Origin: QGON01 sp963691905
GTDB lineage: Bacteria; Pseudomonadota; Gammaproteobacteria; Chromatiales; Chromatiaceae
Assembly: GCA_963691905.1 (NCBI GenBank)
Contig: OY829893.1
Coordinates: 496,001-560,000 of the forward strand
Length of the DNA stretch: 64,000 bases
Reading direction: 5' to 3'
The notes beneath the pieces were generated by a model that ran no database searches, was not told the DNA's origin, and worked only from the letters and a program-made list of their open reading frames with translations. Made by a program: the position numbers and the translations under genes. Of this stretch, positions 33,483-42,698 are shown in pieces. Numbering within the stretch: the stretch's first letter is position 1; the number at the start of each line of letters is the position of its first letter.

Positions 33483-35426
33483 CTATTTTTTCAGATAGAT
33501 GATATCCGCTCCGTTGGTGCTGGGCTGCCCGTTCGGTTGGGGACCGTGCTCCGGCACCAGGCAGTGCAGTGCCTCGTCCAGTCGCTGGATGTCCATGGAT
33601 TCACAGGCTTCGGCAACCGTTTTCATGGTCTCATTGAGATTGTCCCAGTCCACCTTGCGGTGGCGTGCGAGAAACACCTTTTCGTGCCGGGTCTTGTCGA
33701 GCGCCTCTTTTTCGTGGAACAGCTCCTCGAACAGCTTCTCACCAGGGCGAAGGCCAATGTACTCGATTTCGATGTCATCTCCCGGCTTTTTACCGGAGAG
33801 GTGGATCATCTGTTCAGCCAGATAGCTGATCTTCACCGGTTCGCCCATGTCCAACACAAAGATCTCACCGCCATCCCCAAGCACCACCGTCTGCATGATC
33901 AGCTGGCAGGCTTCAGGGATAGTCATGAAGTAACGTTCCATGCGGGGGTCTGTCACTGTGACCGGACCGCCTGCGGCGATCTGCTTGCGGAAGAGGGGAA
34001 TCACGCTACCCGCTGAGCCGAGCACGTTACCGAAACGGGTGGTGATGAACTTGGTGTTGGAGTGTGCATTGAGATTTTGGCAGAAGATCTCCGCCGCGCG
34101 CTTGCTGGCGCCCATGATGTTAGCCGGGTTGACTGCCTTGTCGGTAGAGACCAGTACGAAGACGCTGCTGTTGAACTGGTCTGCCGCTTCAGCCACATTA
34201 CGGGTGCCGAGCACATTATTACGCATCGCCTGACGAAGCTGGGGTTCCAGCATGGGAACGTGTTTGTAGGCGGCTGCGTGGAAGATGACATCCGGGCGGT
34301 GCCGGGTGAAAACATCATCGACATAGGGACGGTCGGTGACGTCGCCAAGGTGGCACTCCAGTTCCAGATCGGGAAAAGCCTTCTGCAGTTCCATCTCGAT
34401 GGAGTAGAGATTGAATTCACTCTGCTCAAGGATCACCAGCCGCGTTGGTTTTAGCCGGGCCAGTTGACGGCAGAGTTCCGAGCCGATTGATCCGCCGCCG
34501 CCGGTGATCAACACGGTTTTGTTCGACAGGGCCTGATCGATGGCGGGCCAGTCCAGCGAGACCGGTTCACGTCCCAGCAGGTCCTCGATGGAGACCTCAC
34601 GAAGGTCGTTGATCCGCACATTGCCGGACATCAGATCGTTGAGTTGTGGTACCGCCTGGAAGGGTATGTGGGCCTGTTCACAAAACTCGACCACCCGGCG
34701 CATCTGTGAGGAAGTGGCCGACGGCAGGGCGAGCATGATGATGTCGATTTCGTATTGCTCGGTGAGTGCCGGGATGGCATCACAACCACCGGCGACGGGT
34801 ATGCCGTGGATGTCCCGTCCCTGGTGCCGTGGGTTGTCGTCCGCAAATGCCATGGGCTGAAAGGCGTCGTGGCGGTTGCGCAGAATATCTCTGGCCAGCA
34901 TCTCCCCCGCCTTTCCGGCGCCAACGATGAGTACGCGCTGACCGGAAGAGAGAGAGAGCCGGTTGTCCTTCAGCCAGCGGTAGATCATTCGTGGGCCGCT
35001 GAGCAGCAGCAACAGTAGAAGGGTGTAGATGACGGGAACGGAGCGGGGTATCTCCTCTGCCCGTGTGATCACAAAGAGCAGGGCCATACCGATGGCGCTG
35101 CCAACCGCAACTGCTTTGAGGATTCTGAGAAGGTCCGGCAGAGAGGCAAAACGCCAGATTCCCCGGTAGAGGCCGAAAGCGATAAATGCGCCAAGCTGTA
35201 TAGGGAGAATGATCAGCAGGGCCTTTAAGCCCTCGTCGAAAAATTCAACCGGCAGTACGCCAAGGTTGTACCTCAGCCAGAAAGCAAGAGTCCAGGCGAT
35301 GGGCACCATCAGAGTGTCGTGAATCAGAGCCGTGCCCTGGGACTGGAATCGAGCAGGAATGATGTTTTTTCGCATGTCCTTGTCTGGCGCTTCTCTTTGT
35401 TGAGGAGTGATTCTATCATGGTCCAT
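33483..35426 (-). CDS. membrane-bound NDP-sugar 4,6-dehydratase (WbpM/PglF/FlaA1 family)
   Basis: 647 residues from the ATG at 35426, which has AGGGA 7 bases upstream; an ATG at 35375 is the alternative. The N-terminal part has four membrane helices (about 35-165 in total), followed by a CoA-binding-like Rossmann domain with VLIVGAGKAGEML. The C-terminal catalytic domain has ITGGGGSIGSELCRQL, STDKAVNP and MGASKRAAE, where Met replaces the usual Tyr of Y-x3-K, as in PglF, FlaA1 and WbpM. These enzymes turn UDP-GlcNAc into the 4-keto-6-deoxy sugar, the first step to bacillosamine or related residues. It opens the surface-glycan locus, divergent from the ligase gene. Confidence 0.93.
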   Translation of the reverse strand: MDHDRITPQQREAPDKDMRKNIIPARFQSQGTALIHDTLMVPIAWTLAFWLRYNLGVLPVEFFDEGLKALLIILPIQLGAFIAFGLYRGIWRFASLPDLLRILKAVAVGSAIGMALLFVITRAEEIPRSVPVIYTLLLLLLLSGPRMIYRWLKDNRLSLSSGQRVLIVGAGKAGEMLARDILRNRHDAFQPMAFADDNPRHQGRDIHGIPVAGGCDAIPALTEQYEIDIIMLALPSATSSQMRRVVEFCEQAHIPFQAVPQLNDLMSGNVRINDLREVSIEDLLGREPVSLDWPAIDQALSNKTVLITGGGGSIGSELCRQLARLKPTRLVILEQSEFNLYSIEMELQKAFPDLELECHLGDVTDRPYVDDVFTRHRPDVIFHAAAYKHVPMLEPQLRQAMRNNVLGTRNVAEAADQFNSSVFVLVSTDKAVNPANIMGASKRAAEIFCQNLNAHSNTKFITTRFGNVLGSAGSVIPLFRKQIAAGGPVTVTDPRMERYFMTIPEACQLIMQTVVLGDGGEIFVLDMGEPVKISYLAEQMIHLSGKKPGDDIEIEYIGLRPGEKLFEELFHEKEALDKTRHEKVFLARHRKVDWDNLNETMKTVAEACESMDIQRLDEALHCLVPEHGPQPNGQPSTNGADIIYLKK

Positions 35427-35460
35427 TTCGCGATCCCTATCAGGAGTATCTGGACGAATC

Positions 35461-36675
35461 ATGATGACTTGGCGCCAATGGCAGCAGCGGTTTGACCTGG
35501 CAGCCCGGAGCATGGCGGTGTTTGCCGCCTTTAGTGTGCCGCTGCCGACCGCCTGGCTCACAGTCGCGATGGGTCTATTGCTGATTTTCTGGTTGTTGGG
35601 TGGCGACTACAGCAACAAATGGCGGAGGATGCAGGAAAATCCGCTGACTCGCTGGTCGCTCCTTCTGCTGCTGGCTTTTGCTCTGGGGCTGCTCTATAGC
35701 AGTGCCGGGATGGACGAGGCGTTAGACAAATCGGGCAAGTATCTCAAACTGCTCTATATCCCCCTGTTGATTTCGTTGCTCGACAGCCGTCGTTGGCAAG
35801 CGCGTGCGGCCAACGGCTTTCTGCTGGCGATGCTGCTTACCCTGGTCGCTTCTTGGGGCATGTATGCCGATCTGATACCCCAGGCTACAAAGTTGTTCCC
35901 TAACACCGTGTTCAGAGGGCGTATTGCACAGAATTTCTTTATGGCTTTCACCGCCTATCTGCTGTTTGACCGGTTTATGCGGGATAGTGGTCGTTGGCGC
36001 TGGCTTTGGGGTTTGTTGCTTGGTCTGGCTCTGATCAATGTGCTGCTGCTGGTTGGAGGACGTACCGGCCAACTGGTTCTGCTGCTGCTGATCCTGTTGG
36101 CTGCCGTGCAGTATCTGAACTGGCGTGGCCTGCTTGCTGGAGGGCTGGTTATTGTGTTGATCAGTCTGCTCTCCTACCAGTTTTCGGAGAACTTCAGCAG
36201 CCGGGTCGATCTGACCTTGCAGCGTTTGGACGCATTCAGTGAAAATTCCCGTGATCGTGAGCTGGTGGGTAATCGCTTGGAGATGTACGGCAACTCACTG
36301 GAGCTGATTGGCCGTCATCTGCTGGTCGGTACGGGCAGCGGCAGCTTTGGTGTTGAGTATGCAGAATTGGCTCGGCAAAAGGGGTTAGAGCTGTTGTCCG
36401 ACAATCCCCACAACGAATATCTGAATATCACCGCGCAGCTGGGGCTGGCGGGTCTGCTGCTCTTCCTGCTGCTGCTTTACAATCACTGGCGACTCTCCGC
36501 ACAGGTTGATCCACGCTTCCGTGGATCCTCCCAGGCCCTGCTGGTGGCGATGGTTGTGGGATGTCTCTTCAACTCCTTTCTTATGGATAGGGGGGAAGGC
36601 AGCTTCTATGTGATTCTGACAGCGGTCTATCTGGCTGGCCTCAGCCACGCCCGTCTGCAAAAGATGGAAGGTTGA
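35461..36675 (+). CDS. O-antigen ligase / polymerase (Wzy_C family)
   Basis: 404 residues with about eleven membrane segments. The Wzy_C signature is present: a large periplasmic loop about 255-330 with GTGSGSFGVEYAELAR and then DNPHNEYLNITAQLGLAGLLLF, where the His-Asn pair is typical of WaaL and related ligases. It joins finished glycan to lipid A core or another acceptor, or polymerises repeat units; sequence alone does not separate the two. ATG at 35461 is used; the upstream frame to 35407 overlaps the divergent dehydratase. The next glycosyltransferase starts at the stop codon (TGATG). Confidence 0.85.
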   Translation: MMTWRQWQQRFDLAARSMAVFAAFSVPLPTAWLTVAMGLLLIFWLLGGDYSNKWRRMQENPLTRWSLLLLLAFALGLLYSSAGMDEALDKSGKYLKLLYIPLLISLLDSRRWQARAANGFLLAMLLTLVASWGMYADLIPQATKLFPNTVFRGRIAQNFFMAFTAYLLFDRFMRDSGRWRWLWGLLLGLALINVLLLVGGRTGQLVLLLLILLAAVQYLNWRGLLAGGLVIVLISLLSYQFSENFSSRVDLTLQRLDAFSENSRDRELVGNRLEMYGNSLELIGRHLLVGTGSGSFGVEYAELARQKGLELLSDNPHNEYLNITAQLGLAGLLLFLLLLYNHWRLSAQVDPRFRGSSQALLVAMVVGCLFNSFLMDRGEGSFYVILTAVYLAGLSHARLQKMEG

Positions 36676-37745
36676 TGCCCCGACTCTTCGTTGCAGTCTC
36701 CGCCCACGGCTATGGACATCTCGCACAGATCGCGCCGGTGATCAACGGACTGCGCCGCGATCTACCCGGCCTTCAGGTTGTGATTCAGGGTGATTTGCCG
36801 ACGGAATTTATCCGCAGCAGAATAGACGGACCCTTCGAATTACTTGCCGAGGCCTGTGATGTGGGCATGGTGATGGAAAATCCATTGACCGCCAACTGGC
36901 GGGCCACCCATGAGGCCTATCGGCTTTTTCATCAGGATTCCGCTGCAAGACTGAAGCGGCAACGGGCCTTGCTGGGGTCGGCGGCGCCGGATCTTCTGCT
37001 CGCCGATGTGCCTTGGTTGCCGCTGGTTGCGGCAAAGGATTTGGGTATCCCTGCGGTGGGACTCTGCTCACTAACCTGGTTTGATATCCTCCATGAAGGT
37101 CCAGTGGCGAGCATTCCCCTGGAAGATTGCCTGCGGGATATAAAGCAGGCCTATCAGCAGGCTGACCTGTTTTTACGGCCTGCGCCTTCGATGCCGATGG
37201 CGTGGTTGCCCAATAGTCATCCGATAGGTCCCTTGGCAATCCGGGGCAAGTCGTGCCGTGAAGAAATTATCGCGCGTCTCGGTCTGCCCGGGGAGAGTCG
37301 AATCGGTCTATTGCAGTTCGGGGGCGTGAGTGGTGCGGTTGCTGCGGATGCGCTTCCCCAGCTTGAGGGAGTGGTCTGGCTGGTGCCGGAGATTATCGAG
37401 GCGGAGCGTTGCGATTTTTTTACCGTTCCCGTGGGGATAACATTCATCGACCTGATGGCATCCTGCGACCTGATGATCACCAAGCCGGGTTACAACAGCT
37501 TTACCGAGGCGGCGGCAAATGGTTTACCACTGCTCTCGGCGGCCAGAAATGAGTGGCCGGAGAGCCGCTGGCTGGTTGAGTGGGTGGCTGAACGGATTCC
37601 GTTCAGGCAATTGTCGCAGGCAGAGTGGCGACCGGAACCGCTGAAATCGGCGATCGAGTCGATGTTGGAGGCGCCAAGACCAGAACCCATCCCTGCTACC
37701 GGGGTGGAGGATGCGCTTGCCCTGTTACGGCCCTGGTTCAGCTAA
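36675..37745 (+). CDS. GT-B fold glycosyltransferase, MGT/MurG-like
   Basis: 356 residues. The N-terminal domain starts RLFVAVSAHGYGHLAQIAP, the glycine-rich loop with His seen in MurG and UGT-type enzymes. The C-terminal domain has LLQFGGVSGAV and then MITKPGYNSFTEAAANGLPLL, which contains the acceptor/donor-binding KPGY...EA motif. The sugar is unknown. The ATG overlaps the ligase stop. A strong hairpin terminator (37855-37894) ends the pair. Confidence 0.8.
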   Translation: MPRLFVAVSAHGYGHLAQIAPVINGLRRDLPGLQVVIQGDLPTEFIRSRIDGPFELLAEACDVGMVMENPLTANWRATHEAYRLFHQDSAARLKRQRALLGSAAPDLLLADVPWLPLVAAKDLGIPAVGLCSLTWFDILHEGPVASIPLEDCLRDIKQAYQQADLFLRPAPSMPMAWLPNSHPIGPLAIRGKSCREEIIARLGLPGESRIGLLQFGGVSGAVAADALPQLEGVVWLVPEIIEAERCDFFTVPVGITFIDLMASCDLMITKPGYNSFTEAAANGLPLLSAARNEWPESRWLVEWVAERIPFRQLSQAEWRPEPLKSAIESMLEAPRPEPIPATGVEDALALLRPWFS

Positions 37746-37854
37746 GCTGAATCCTGTCATCTCGACCGTAGGGAGAGATCTCAACCAACGGAGCACTTAC
37801 TTGCAATCGAGGGATGAGGTTTCTTCTTGCGGCCGAGAACGAACCTAAGAACAG

Positions 37855-37894
37855 AAGTACCTATTCAGCTTGGTCCTGAATAGGTGCTTTTTTG
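37855..37894 (+). terminator. rho-independent terminator
   Basis: A 10-bp perfect stem ACCTATTCAG / CTGAATAGGT, extended by four further pairs including one wobble, with a 7-base loop, followed by GCTTTTTTG. It closes the ligase-glycosyltransferase operon. Confidence 0.9.
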
Positions 37895-37971
37895 TAGGTT
37901 GGGTTAGATGCGCATTGCTCAAAACTATCATTTTGTTGCCAAACTTCGCGCGCATCGTAACCCAACCTACA
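37893..37971. repeat. family E palindromic repeat (GTAGGTTGGGTTA type)
   Basis: Left arm TGTAGGTTGGGTTAGATGCG, right arm CGCATCGTAACCCAACCTAC, about 35 bases apart. Single copy in this window; the motif is common as a dispersed repeat in gammaproteobacteria. Confidence 0.75.
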
Positions 37972-38074
37972 TTGAGTGGTGCTGAACAGTTACGAACAGA
38001 AATGACAATCAGCCAGCGCTTGCTTAAGATGGCGCCACTTTTTCGCGCCCACCCCAAAAACAGGTTTTGATTGG

Positions 38075-39247
38075 ATGAACAGAGACGACTTCCTGCCTTT
38101 TGCTCTGCCCAGCGTCAGCGATGACGAGATAAAGGAGGTGGTGGACACCCTGCGTTCCGGCTGGTGGACCACGGGTGCCAAGACGAAAAAATTCGAAGCC
38201 GATTTTGCCGACTTTGTCGGCGCCCGCCACGCCATCGCAGTCAACTCCGCTACCGCCGGTCTGCACTTGGCCCTGGAGGCGATCGGCATAGGTCCGGGGG
38301 ATAAGGTGATTACCACCACCTTTACCTTTACCGCCACTGCCGAAGTGATCCGTTACCTGGGGGCTGATCCGCTGTTCGTCGATATCGATCCACAGACCCT
38401 CAATATCTCGGTGGGTCAGGTGGAAGATGCCTTGAAAAACCACCCGGAGGTGAAGGCGATAATGCCGGTTCACTTTGCCGGTCAGGCCTGCGAGATGGAT
38501 GAACTGCTGGTGCTGGCTGAACAGTATGGCGTCAGGTTGGTTGAGGATGCTGCCCACGCCCTGCCGGCGACCTATAAGGGTCGCAGGATCGGCACCCTGG
38601 GGGATGCCACGGTCTATAGTTTCTACGTGACCAAGACCATAGCCACCGGTGAAGGCGGCATGGTGGTGACTGACGATGATGCTATCGCCGAACGGGTTCG
38701 GGTGATGCGCCTGCACGGTATCAGCAAGGATGTCTTCGACCGGTATACTTCAGATAAACCCGCCTGGTATTACGAAGTGATTGCGCCCGGTTATAAATAC
38801 AATATGACCGATATCGCCGCCTCTTTGGGCCTGCATCAGCTGAAGCGGGCCGAGGCATTCCGCCAGCGGCGTGAACTGATGGCGCAGCGTTACGATGCTG
38901 CTTTTGCCGAGCTGCCGGTACGGTTGCCGTTTGTCAAACGCCCCGACGATCTCCATGCCTGGCACCTCTATGTGCTGCGTCTGCAGATGGGGGAGCTGAC
39001 CATCGACCGTGACCAATTTATCGACCTGATGGCTGAGCGGAGCATAGGTACCAGCGTGCATTTTATCCCGCTCCATCGCCACCCCTATTGGCGCGATACT
39101 TACCAGCTTGATGCCGTCGACTTTCCCGTTGCTGAACAGGTCTTCGCTGAATGTGTCAGCCTGCCGCTATTCCCGGCCATGAGTGATGCGGACCAGCAGC
39201 GGGTGATCGAGGCGGCAACGGCAATTCTGCAGGATGCCTGCCGGTGA
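38075..39247 (+). CDS. DegT/DnrJ/EryC1 aminotransferase, PglE/ArnB-like
   Basis: 390 residues, PLP-dependent. Motifs: GWWTTGAKTKKFE near residue 28, AVNSATAGLHLAL (phosphate-binding region), VEDAAHALPATYKGR with the Asp that contacts the PLP ring, and the PLP lysine in FYVTKTIATGEGG. It probably converts a UDP-4-keto sugar to the 4-amino sugar; with the dehydratase at 33.5 kb, the PglC-type transferase that follows and the NeuD/PglD-like enzyme at 49 kb it could complete a bacillosamine-like route (inference). Its stop overlaps the GTG start of the next gene. Confidence 0.9.
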   Translation: MNRDDFLPFALPSVSDDEIKEVVDTLRSGWWTTGAKTKKFEADFADFVGARHAIAVNSATAGLHLALEAIGIGPGDKVITTTFTFTATAEVIRYLGADPLFVDIDPQTLNISVGQVEDALKNHPEVKAIMPVHFAGQACEMDELLVLAEQYGVRLVEDAAHALPATYKGRRIGTLGDATVYSFYVTKTIATGEGGMVVTDDDAIAERVRVMRLHGISKDVFDRYTSDKPAWYYEVIAPGYKYNMTDIAASLGLHQLKRAEAFRQRRELMAQRYDAAFAELPVRLPFVKRPDDLHAWHLYVLRLQMGELTIDRDQFIDLMAERSIGTSVHFIPLHRHPYWRDTYQLDAVDFPVAEQVFAECVSLPLFPAMSDADQQRVIEAATAILQDACR

Positions 39248-39843
39248 TCGCCAAGCGCCTCTTCGATCTGCTGCTGACTCTGCCGGGGCTGTTGTTGTTG
39301 CTACCGTTGATGGCAGTGATCGCACTTTGGGTGCGGCTCGATAGTCCAGGGCCGGTGCTGTTTCGCCAGCAGCGGGTGGGTCGTGGTGGTGTCTCTTTCG
39401 CACTGCTGAAATTTCGCAGTATGCGAGTCGATGCCGAGAAGCTGGGACCGAAGGTGACAGTGGGGGCCGATCCGCGTATCACCCGCAGCGGGCAGTTCCT
39501 GCGCAAGTCTAAGCTGGATGAACTGCCCCAGCTTTTCAATGTGGTGATGGGGCAGATGAGTCTGGTGGGGCCGCGCCCCGAGGTGCCGGAGTATGTGGCC
39601 CACTACCCCGCAGAAATCCACGATAAGGTGCTTTCGGTACTCCCGGGTATTACCGATCTTGCGTCCATCGAGTTCCGTAATGAGAACGCCATGCTGGAGG
39701 GGGTGGACGATCCGGTTGCCACCTACCTCAACGAGATCATGCCGATCAAGCTCGGCTACTATGTCTCTTACGTGGAGCAGCGCAGCTTGTGGCTCGACCT
39801 GCAGATTATCTTCAGAACCTTCTGGGCGGTCGTTTCACATTGA
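39244..39843 (+). CDS. initiating sugar-1-phosphate transferase (PglC/WcaJ-type)
   Basis: 199 residues, a minimal monotopic phosphoglycosyltransferase: one re-entrant hydrophobic helix (about 5-27), then FRQQRVGRGG, LLKFRSM and the catalytic Asp-Glu pair in KSKLDELPQLFNV, followed by MSLVGPRPEVPE and the LPGITDLAS segment. It transfers a sugar-1-phosphate from a UDP-sugar to undecaprenyl phosphate and so starts repeat-unit synthesis on the inner face of the cytoplasmic membrane. It starts at GTG in a GTGA overlap with the aminotransferase, which suggests that the two act on the same sugar. Confidence 0.94.
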   Translation: MIAKRLFDLLLTLPGLLLLLPLMAVIALWVRLDSPGPVLFRQQRVGRGGVSFALLKFRSMRVDAEKLGPKVTVGADPRITRSGQFLRKSKLDELPQLFNVVMGQMSLVGPRPEVPEYVAHYPAEIHDKVLSVLPGITDLASIEFRNENAMLEGVDDPVATYLNEIMPIKLGYYVSYVEQRSLWLDLQIIFRTFWAVVSH

Positions 39844-39886
39844 TGGAGTGCTGAGGAGCCTGCGTCACACCGGCTCCTCGTGATAA

Positions 39887-41032
39887 TTACCCGCCGGTCG
39901 GGAACGTTTTGATTACCTCTATCACCCGCTTTTGGGTGGCTTCCTCCATATCGGTATAGAAAGGCAGGCGCACCAGCCGGTCGGCCGCATCGCGGGTAAC
40001 CGGGCAGCCGAGAGGCGCACGTCCTTCGACCTGTCCCATATCCGAGTCGTGCAGCGGCAGATAGTGGAAGACGGCGGAGATTTGCTGCGCCTTGAGATGC
40101 TGGATGAAGGCGCTGCGTGCTTCCAGCGACGGCAGCAGCAGGTAGAACATGTGGTAGGCCTGCTCGCAATGGGCGGGGATGGTGGGCATGCCGATCCGCC
40201 GGTCTGTAGCCCAGTCGGCCAGCCCTTCACGGTAGTTTTCCCAGACCTGCTTGCGGCGGGCCTGAATCGAATCGACGTGGGAGAGCTGGCCGAAGAGGAA
40301 GGCGCTCAGAATGTCGGAGATGACATAGCTCGACCCCCTGTCCACCCAAGTGTACTTGTCGATCTGGCCACGGAAGAAACGTGCCCGGTTGGTGCCTTTC
40401 TCGCGGATGATCTCAGCCCGCTCAATATAGGTCGGATCGTTGATGATCAAGGCGCCACCCTCGCCGCAGGTGATGTTCTTGGTCTCATGGAAGCTCTGGG
40501 TCGCCATGTGACCGATGGTGCCCAGATGACGGCCCTTGTATTTGGCGTAGAGACCATGGGCGTTGTCCTCGATGACGATCAGGTTATGGGCCTTGGCGAT
40601 GGCCATGATCTCATCCATCTCGCAGCCGACACCGGCGTAGTGGACCGGCACAATGGCGCGTGTGTTGTCGGTAATCAGTGCCTCCAGTTTGGTCTCATCC
40701 ATGTTCAGGGTATCGGGACGGATGTCGGCAAACACGGGGATTGCGCCATGCATCAGGAAGGCCAGTGCGGTGGAGACGAAGGTATAGGAGGGCACGATTA
40801 CCTCGTCCCCTGGCTGCAGGTCGAGCAGGATCGCGGCGATCTCCAGCGCATGGGTGCAGGAGGTGGTCAGCAGCACCTTCTCGGTATCGATCAACTGCAG
40901 CTCCAGCATCGCCTGGACCCGCTTGGTGAATGGGCCGTCTCCTGCCACCCAGCCGTTTTCAAAGGCTTCGGCGATCAGATCGGTTTCGTTGCCGGCCCAG
41001 GCCGGGCGGTTGAAGGGAATGGGGTTATTCAT
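39887..41032 (-). CDS. wecE: dTDP-4-amino-4,6-dideoxygalactose transaminase (WecE/RffA-like)
   Basis: 381 residues. The N-terminus IPFNRPAWAGNE, then GDGPFTKRV, TTSCTHALEIAA, VIEDNAHGLYAKYKGR and the PLP lysine in FHETKNITCGEGG match WecE rather than the ArnB branch. WecE makes dTDP-4-amino-4,6-dideoxygalactose (dTDP-Fuc4N), the precursor of Fuc4NAc in enterobacterial common antigen. No dTDP-glucose synthesis genes are in the window. The ATG at 41032 gives the family N-terminus. It follows the methyltransferase gene, whose stop it nearly touches (4-base overlap). Confidence 0.85.
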   Translation of the reverse strand: MNNPIPFNRPAWAGNETDLIAEAFENGWVAGDGPFTKRVQAMLELQLIDTEKVLLTTSCTHALEIAAILLDLQPGDEVIVPSYTFVSTALAFLMHGAIPVFADIRPDTLNMDETKLEALITDNTRAIVPVHYAGVGCEMDEIMAIAKAHNLIVIEDNAHGLYAKYKGRHLGTIGHMATQSFHETKNITCGEGGALIINDPTYIERAEIIREKGTNRARFFRGQIDKYTWVDRGSSYVISDILSAFLFGQLSHVDSIQARRKQVWENYREGLADWATDRRIGMPTIPAHCEQAYHMFYLLLPSLEARSAFIQHLKAQQISAVFHYLPLHDSDMGQVEGRAPLGCPVTRDAADRLVRLPFYTDMEEATQKRVIEVIKTFPTGG

Positions 41033-41652
41033 AATGGTCCACTGCACTGCAGAATGGCGTGACTGTATGGGATACGCAGCAGGTCAGTTCGCACCACAAG
41101 ATCGACCTGTTGGAAATGTTTCATTGCCAGTTGCCTATAGGCTTCGGGTTTACGAACATTCTGCCCCCGATCCCTGGATATGACCCAATTGGCCAGCGGG
41201 TTACCACCATCGAGGTAGCAGGGGTCGAGGGTGACTAACCGGGTCTCGGGTTTGGCCACCGAGGCGATGCTGGCAAACAGGCGATTGACCTCATCGTCTG
41301 AGAGGTGGTGCAGCAGCCCTTTGGCAACGACTATGTCGGGTTTGCCCTGTGCCTCGTAGTCCAGATCGGCGACATCGGCGCAGACAAAATGGCCCTTCTC
41401 ACCATGTTCGTTCTGGGCTGCGGTGATGTAGTCGCTGGAGAGGTCCATGCCCACATAGTTCACGCCATCCGGTAGATAGTTGAGCAGATTTCCTGTGCCG
41501 CAACCGACATCCAGCAGCCGGTTGCCTACCGTCGCCCGAATAAACTGATCAACAAAGATATGCCGGTTCTTTTTGCCCAGCAGGTCCTGTAGCCACTGGT
41601 AGACGCTGGCATGGGAGAGGATGGCGCGTAGTCCACTGGTTACTTGTGTCAT
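41029..41652 (-). CDS. class I SAM-dependent methyltransferase
   Basis: 207 residues. Motif I is LLDVGCGTGNLLNYL near residue 45, with GMDLSSDYI as the acidic loop and VVAKGLLHHLSD near residue 105. The substrate is unknown; a sugar or lipid-linked sugar is likely from context. The start is the ATG at 41652, overlapping the flippase stop as ATGA. The open frame extends much further upstream, but that part is the shifted reading of the flippase gene. Confidence 0.85.
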   Translation of the reverse strand: MTQVTSGLRAILSHASVYQWLQDLLGKKNRHIFVDQFIRATVGNRLLDVGCGTGNLLNYLPDGVNYVGMDLSSDYITAAQNEHGEKGHFVCADVADLDYEAQGKPDIVVAKGLLHHLSDDEVNRLFASIASVAKPETRLVTLDPCYLDGGNPLANWVISRDRGQNVRKPEAYRQLAMKHFQQVDLVVRTDLLRIPYSHAILQCSGPL

Positions 41653-42530
41653 CTTGACTGGAGTTGTTCGCTGCTTCGACTGAGATTGAGCATGATACCG
41701 CCAATCATACCGACCAGCACCTTGCTGAGATAGACCATGAAGGAGAAGAGGATGGCGGAGGAGGGATCTACGCCGAACAGTGCCAGCACGCCAACCAGGG
41801 TGCCTTCCCGGACCCCAAGCCCCCCCAGGGAGATCGGCAACAGGGTGGTGATGAAGGCTATCGGCATGGCGATCAGCAGCCAGAAGAACGGGGTGTCCGG
41901 GAGCAGGTAGGAGAGCATCAGCCAGGAGAGCAAAGCATCGCTGCCCTGGGCCAGCAGACTGAGCAGAAAGGCGGCGATGGCGGTGTGAAGGGGCAGTCGA
42001 AATCTGCGGGAGGCGAAGATGATTATCAGGCTTAGTAGTGCAACCGCAGCAATCAGCAGATGGATCTGGTACTGGCCGAAATCGATATGGGGCAGGTCGG
42101 CACCGCCTATCAGCAGACCGACAACAAACAGGCTTAACAGGGCGCCGACCCCGAACAGCCGTTCCATGAAGATGATCAGCCCGGAGGTCTTCAGGTTGAT
42201 CCCCGTATGCGACATGGCGTGGTTGATGCGCATCAGATCGCCGCCGATAGCGCCGGGCATGAAGATGTTGAAAAAGGCACCGAACAGATAACCCTGATAG
42301 GCTGTGCTCAGTGGCAGTCCTTGGGTGCTTTTCTGTTTGAGTAGCAGCTGCCAACGAAGCGCCAGAAACAGGTCGAGGCCGAGAGTGCCGACCATGCCTA
42401 TAGAGATAAAAAGCAGCGCATAGAGGTCGAGGCTGGCCAAACGTTGCCAGTCGAGCAGGTAGAATAGGCCGGCGAGCAGGGCGATCGAAACAATGGCCTT
42501 GACGGATTTAGGCAGCTTAATCGGCTTCAT
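41649..42530 (-). CDS. LPG synthase transmembrane-domain family protein (UPF0104, AglD/YbhN-like)
   Basis: 293 residues with about eight membrane helices. The family features are RWQLLLKQKSTQGLP near residue 55, GAFFNIFMPGAIGGDLMR near 90-107 and LPISLGGLGVREG near 235. Relatives include the membrane half of MprF and archaeal AglD; a role in flipping or transferring lipid-linked sugars is assumed. It is the first gene of the flippase-methyltransferase-wecE operon and diverges from the GT2 gene. Confidence 0.85.
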   Translation of the reverse strand: MKPIKLPKSVKAIVSIALLAGLFYLLDWQRLASLDLYALLFISIGMVGTLGLDLFLALRWQLLLKQKSTQGLPLSTAYQGYLFGAFFNIFMPGAIGGDLMRINHAMSHTGINLKTSGLIIFMERLFGVGALLSLFVVGLLIGGADLPHIDFGQYQIHLLIAAVALLSLIIIFASRRFRLPLHTAIAAFLLSLLAQGSDALLSWLMLSYLLPDTPFFWLLIAMPIAFITTLLPISLGGLGVREGTLVGVLALFGVDPSSAILFSFMVYLSKVLVGMIGGIMLNLSRSSEQLQSR

Positions 42531-42540
42531 GATGGGGTGG

Positions 42541-42558
42541 CTGGCAGAGTGCCTGCTG
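42541..42558 (+). promoter_or_regulatory. possible sigma-54-type promoter of the acyl cassette operon
   Basis: CTGGCAGAGTGCCTGCTG: GG at 42543-42544 and GC at 42555-42556, 10 bases apart, in the intergenic region 160 bases before the GT2 gene. The -24 box is TGGCA without the usual C, and the segment is partly palindromic, so chance is possible. It would place the cassette under the same sigma factor as the PEP-CTERM genes. Confidence 0.35.
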
Positions 42559-42698
42559 AGATTTGTCCGTTAAGGAGGGGCAGCTCCTATAGTGAGAAGT
42601 TGATTGAGAATCCAAAGATGCGGCGATTAGGAATTGATTGTACCATTGTTCGCACCTGTCTCATGCTCCCTACAGGATGCTGAAAAACCCCGGTTAGT

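Larger units (their letters stand above)
37746..38074. other. intergenic region with terminator and repeat
   Basis: 329 bases. From left to right: a fragment CATCTCGACCGTAGGGAGAG at about 37759-37778 that resembles widespread dispersed repeats, the terminator at 37855-37894, the family E palindrome at 37893-37971, then about 100 bases that must hold the promoter of the aminotransferase gene. No open frame is convincing. Confidence 0.6.

Noticed and set aside
39932..41062. A 376-codon open frame on the plus strand
   Set aside because: Antisense shadow of the WecE-like aminotransferase, caused by codon bias in a GC-rich gene.
41653..42354. N-terminal extension of the methyltransferase frame, giving a 441-residue protein
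   Set aside because: The extension is the shifted reading of the UPF0104 membrane protein gene on the same strand. The true start is the ATG at 41652, in an ATGA overlap.
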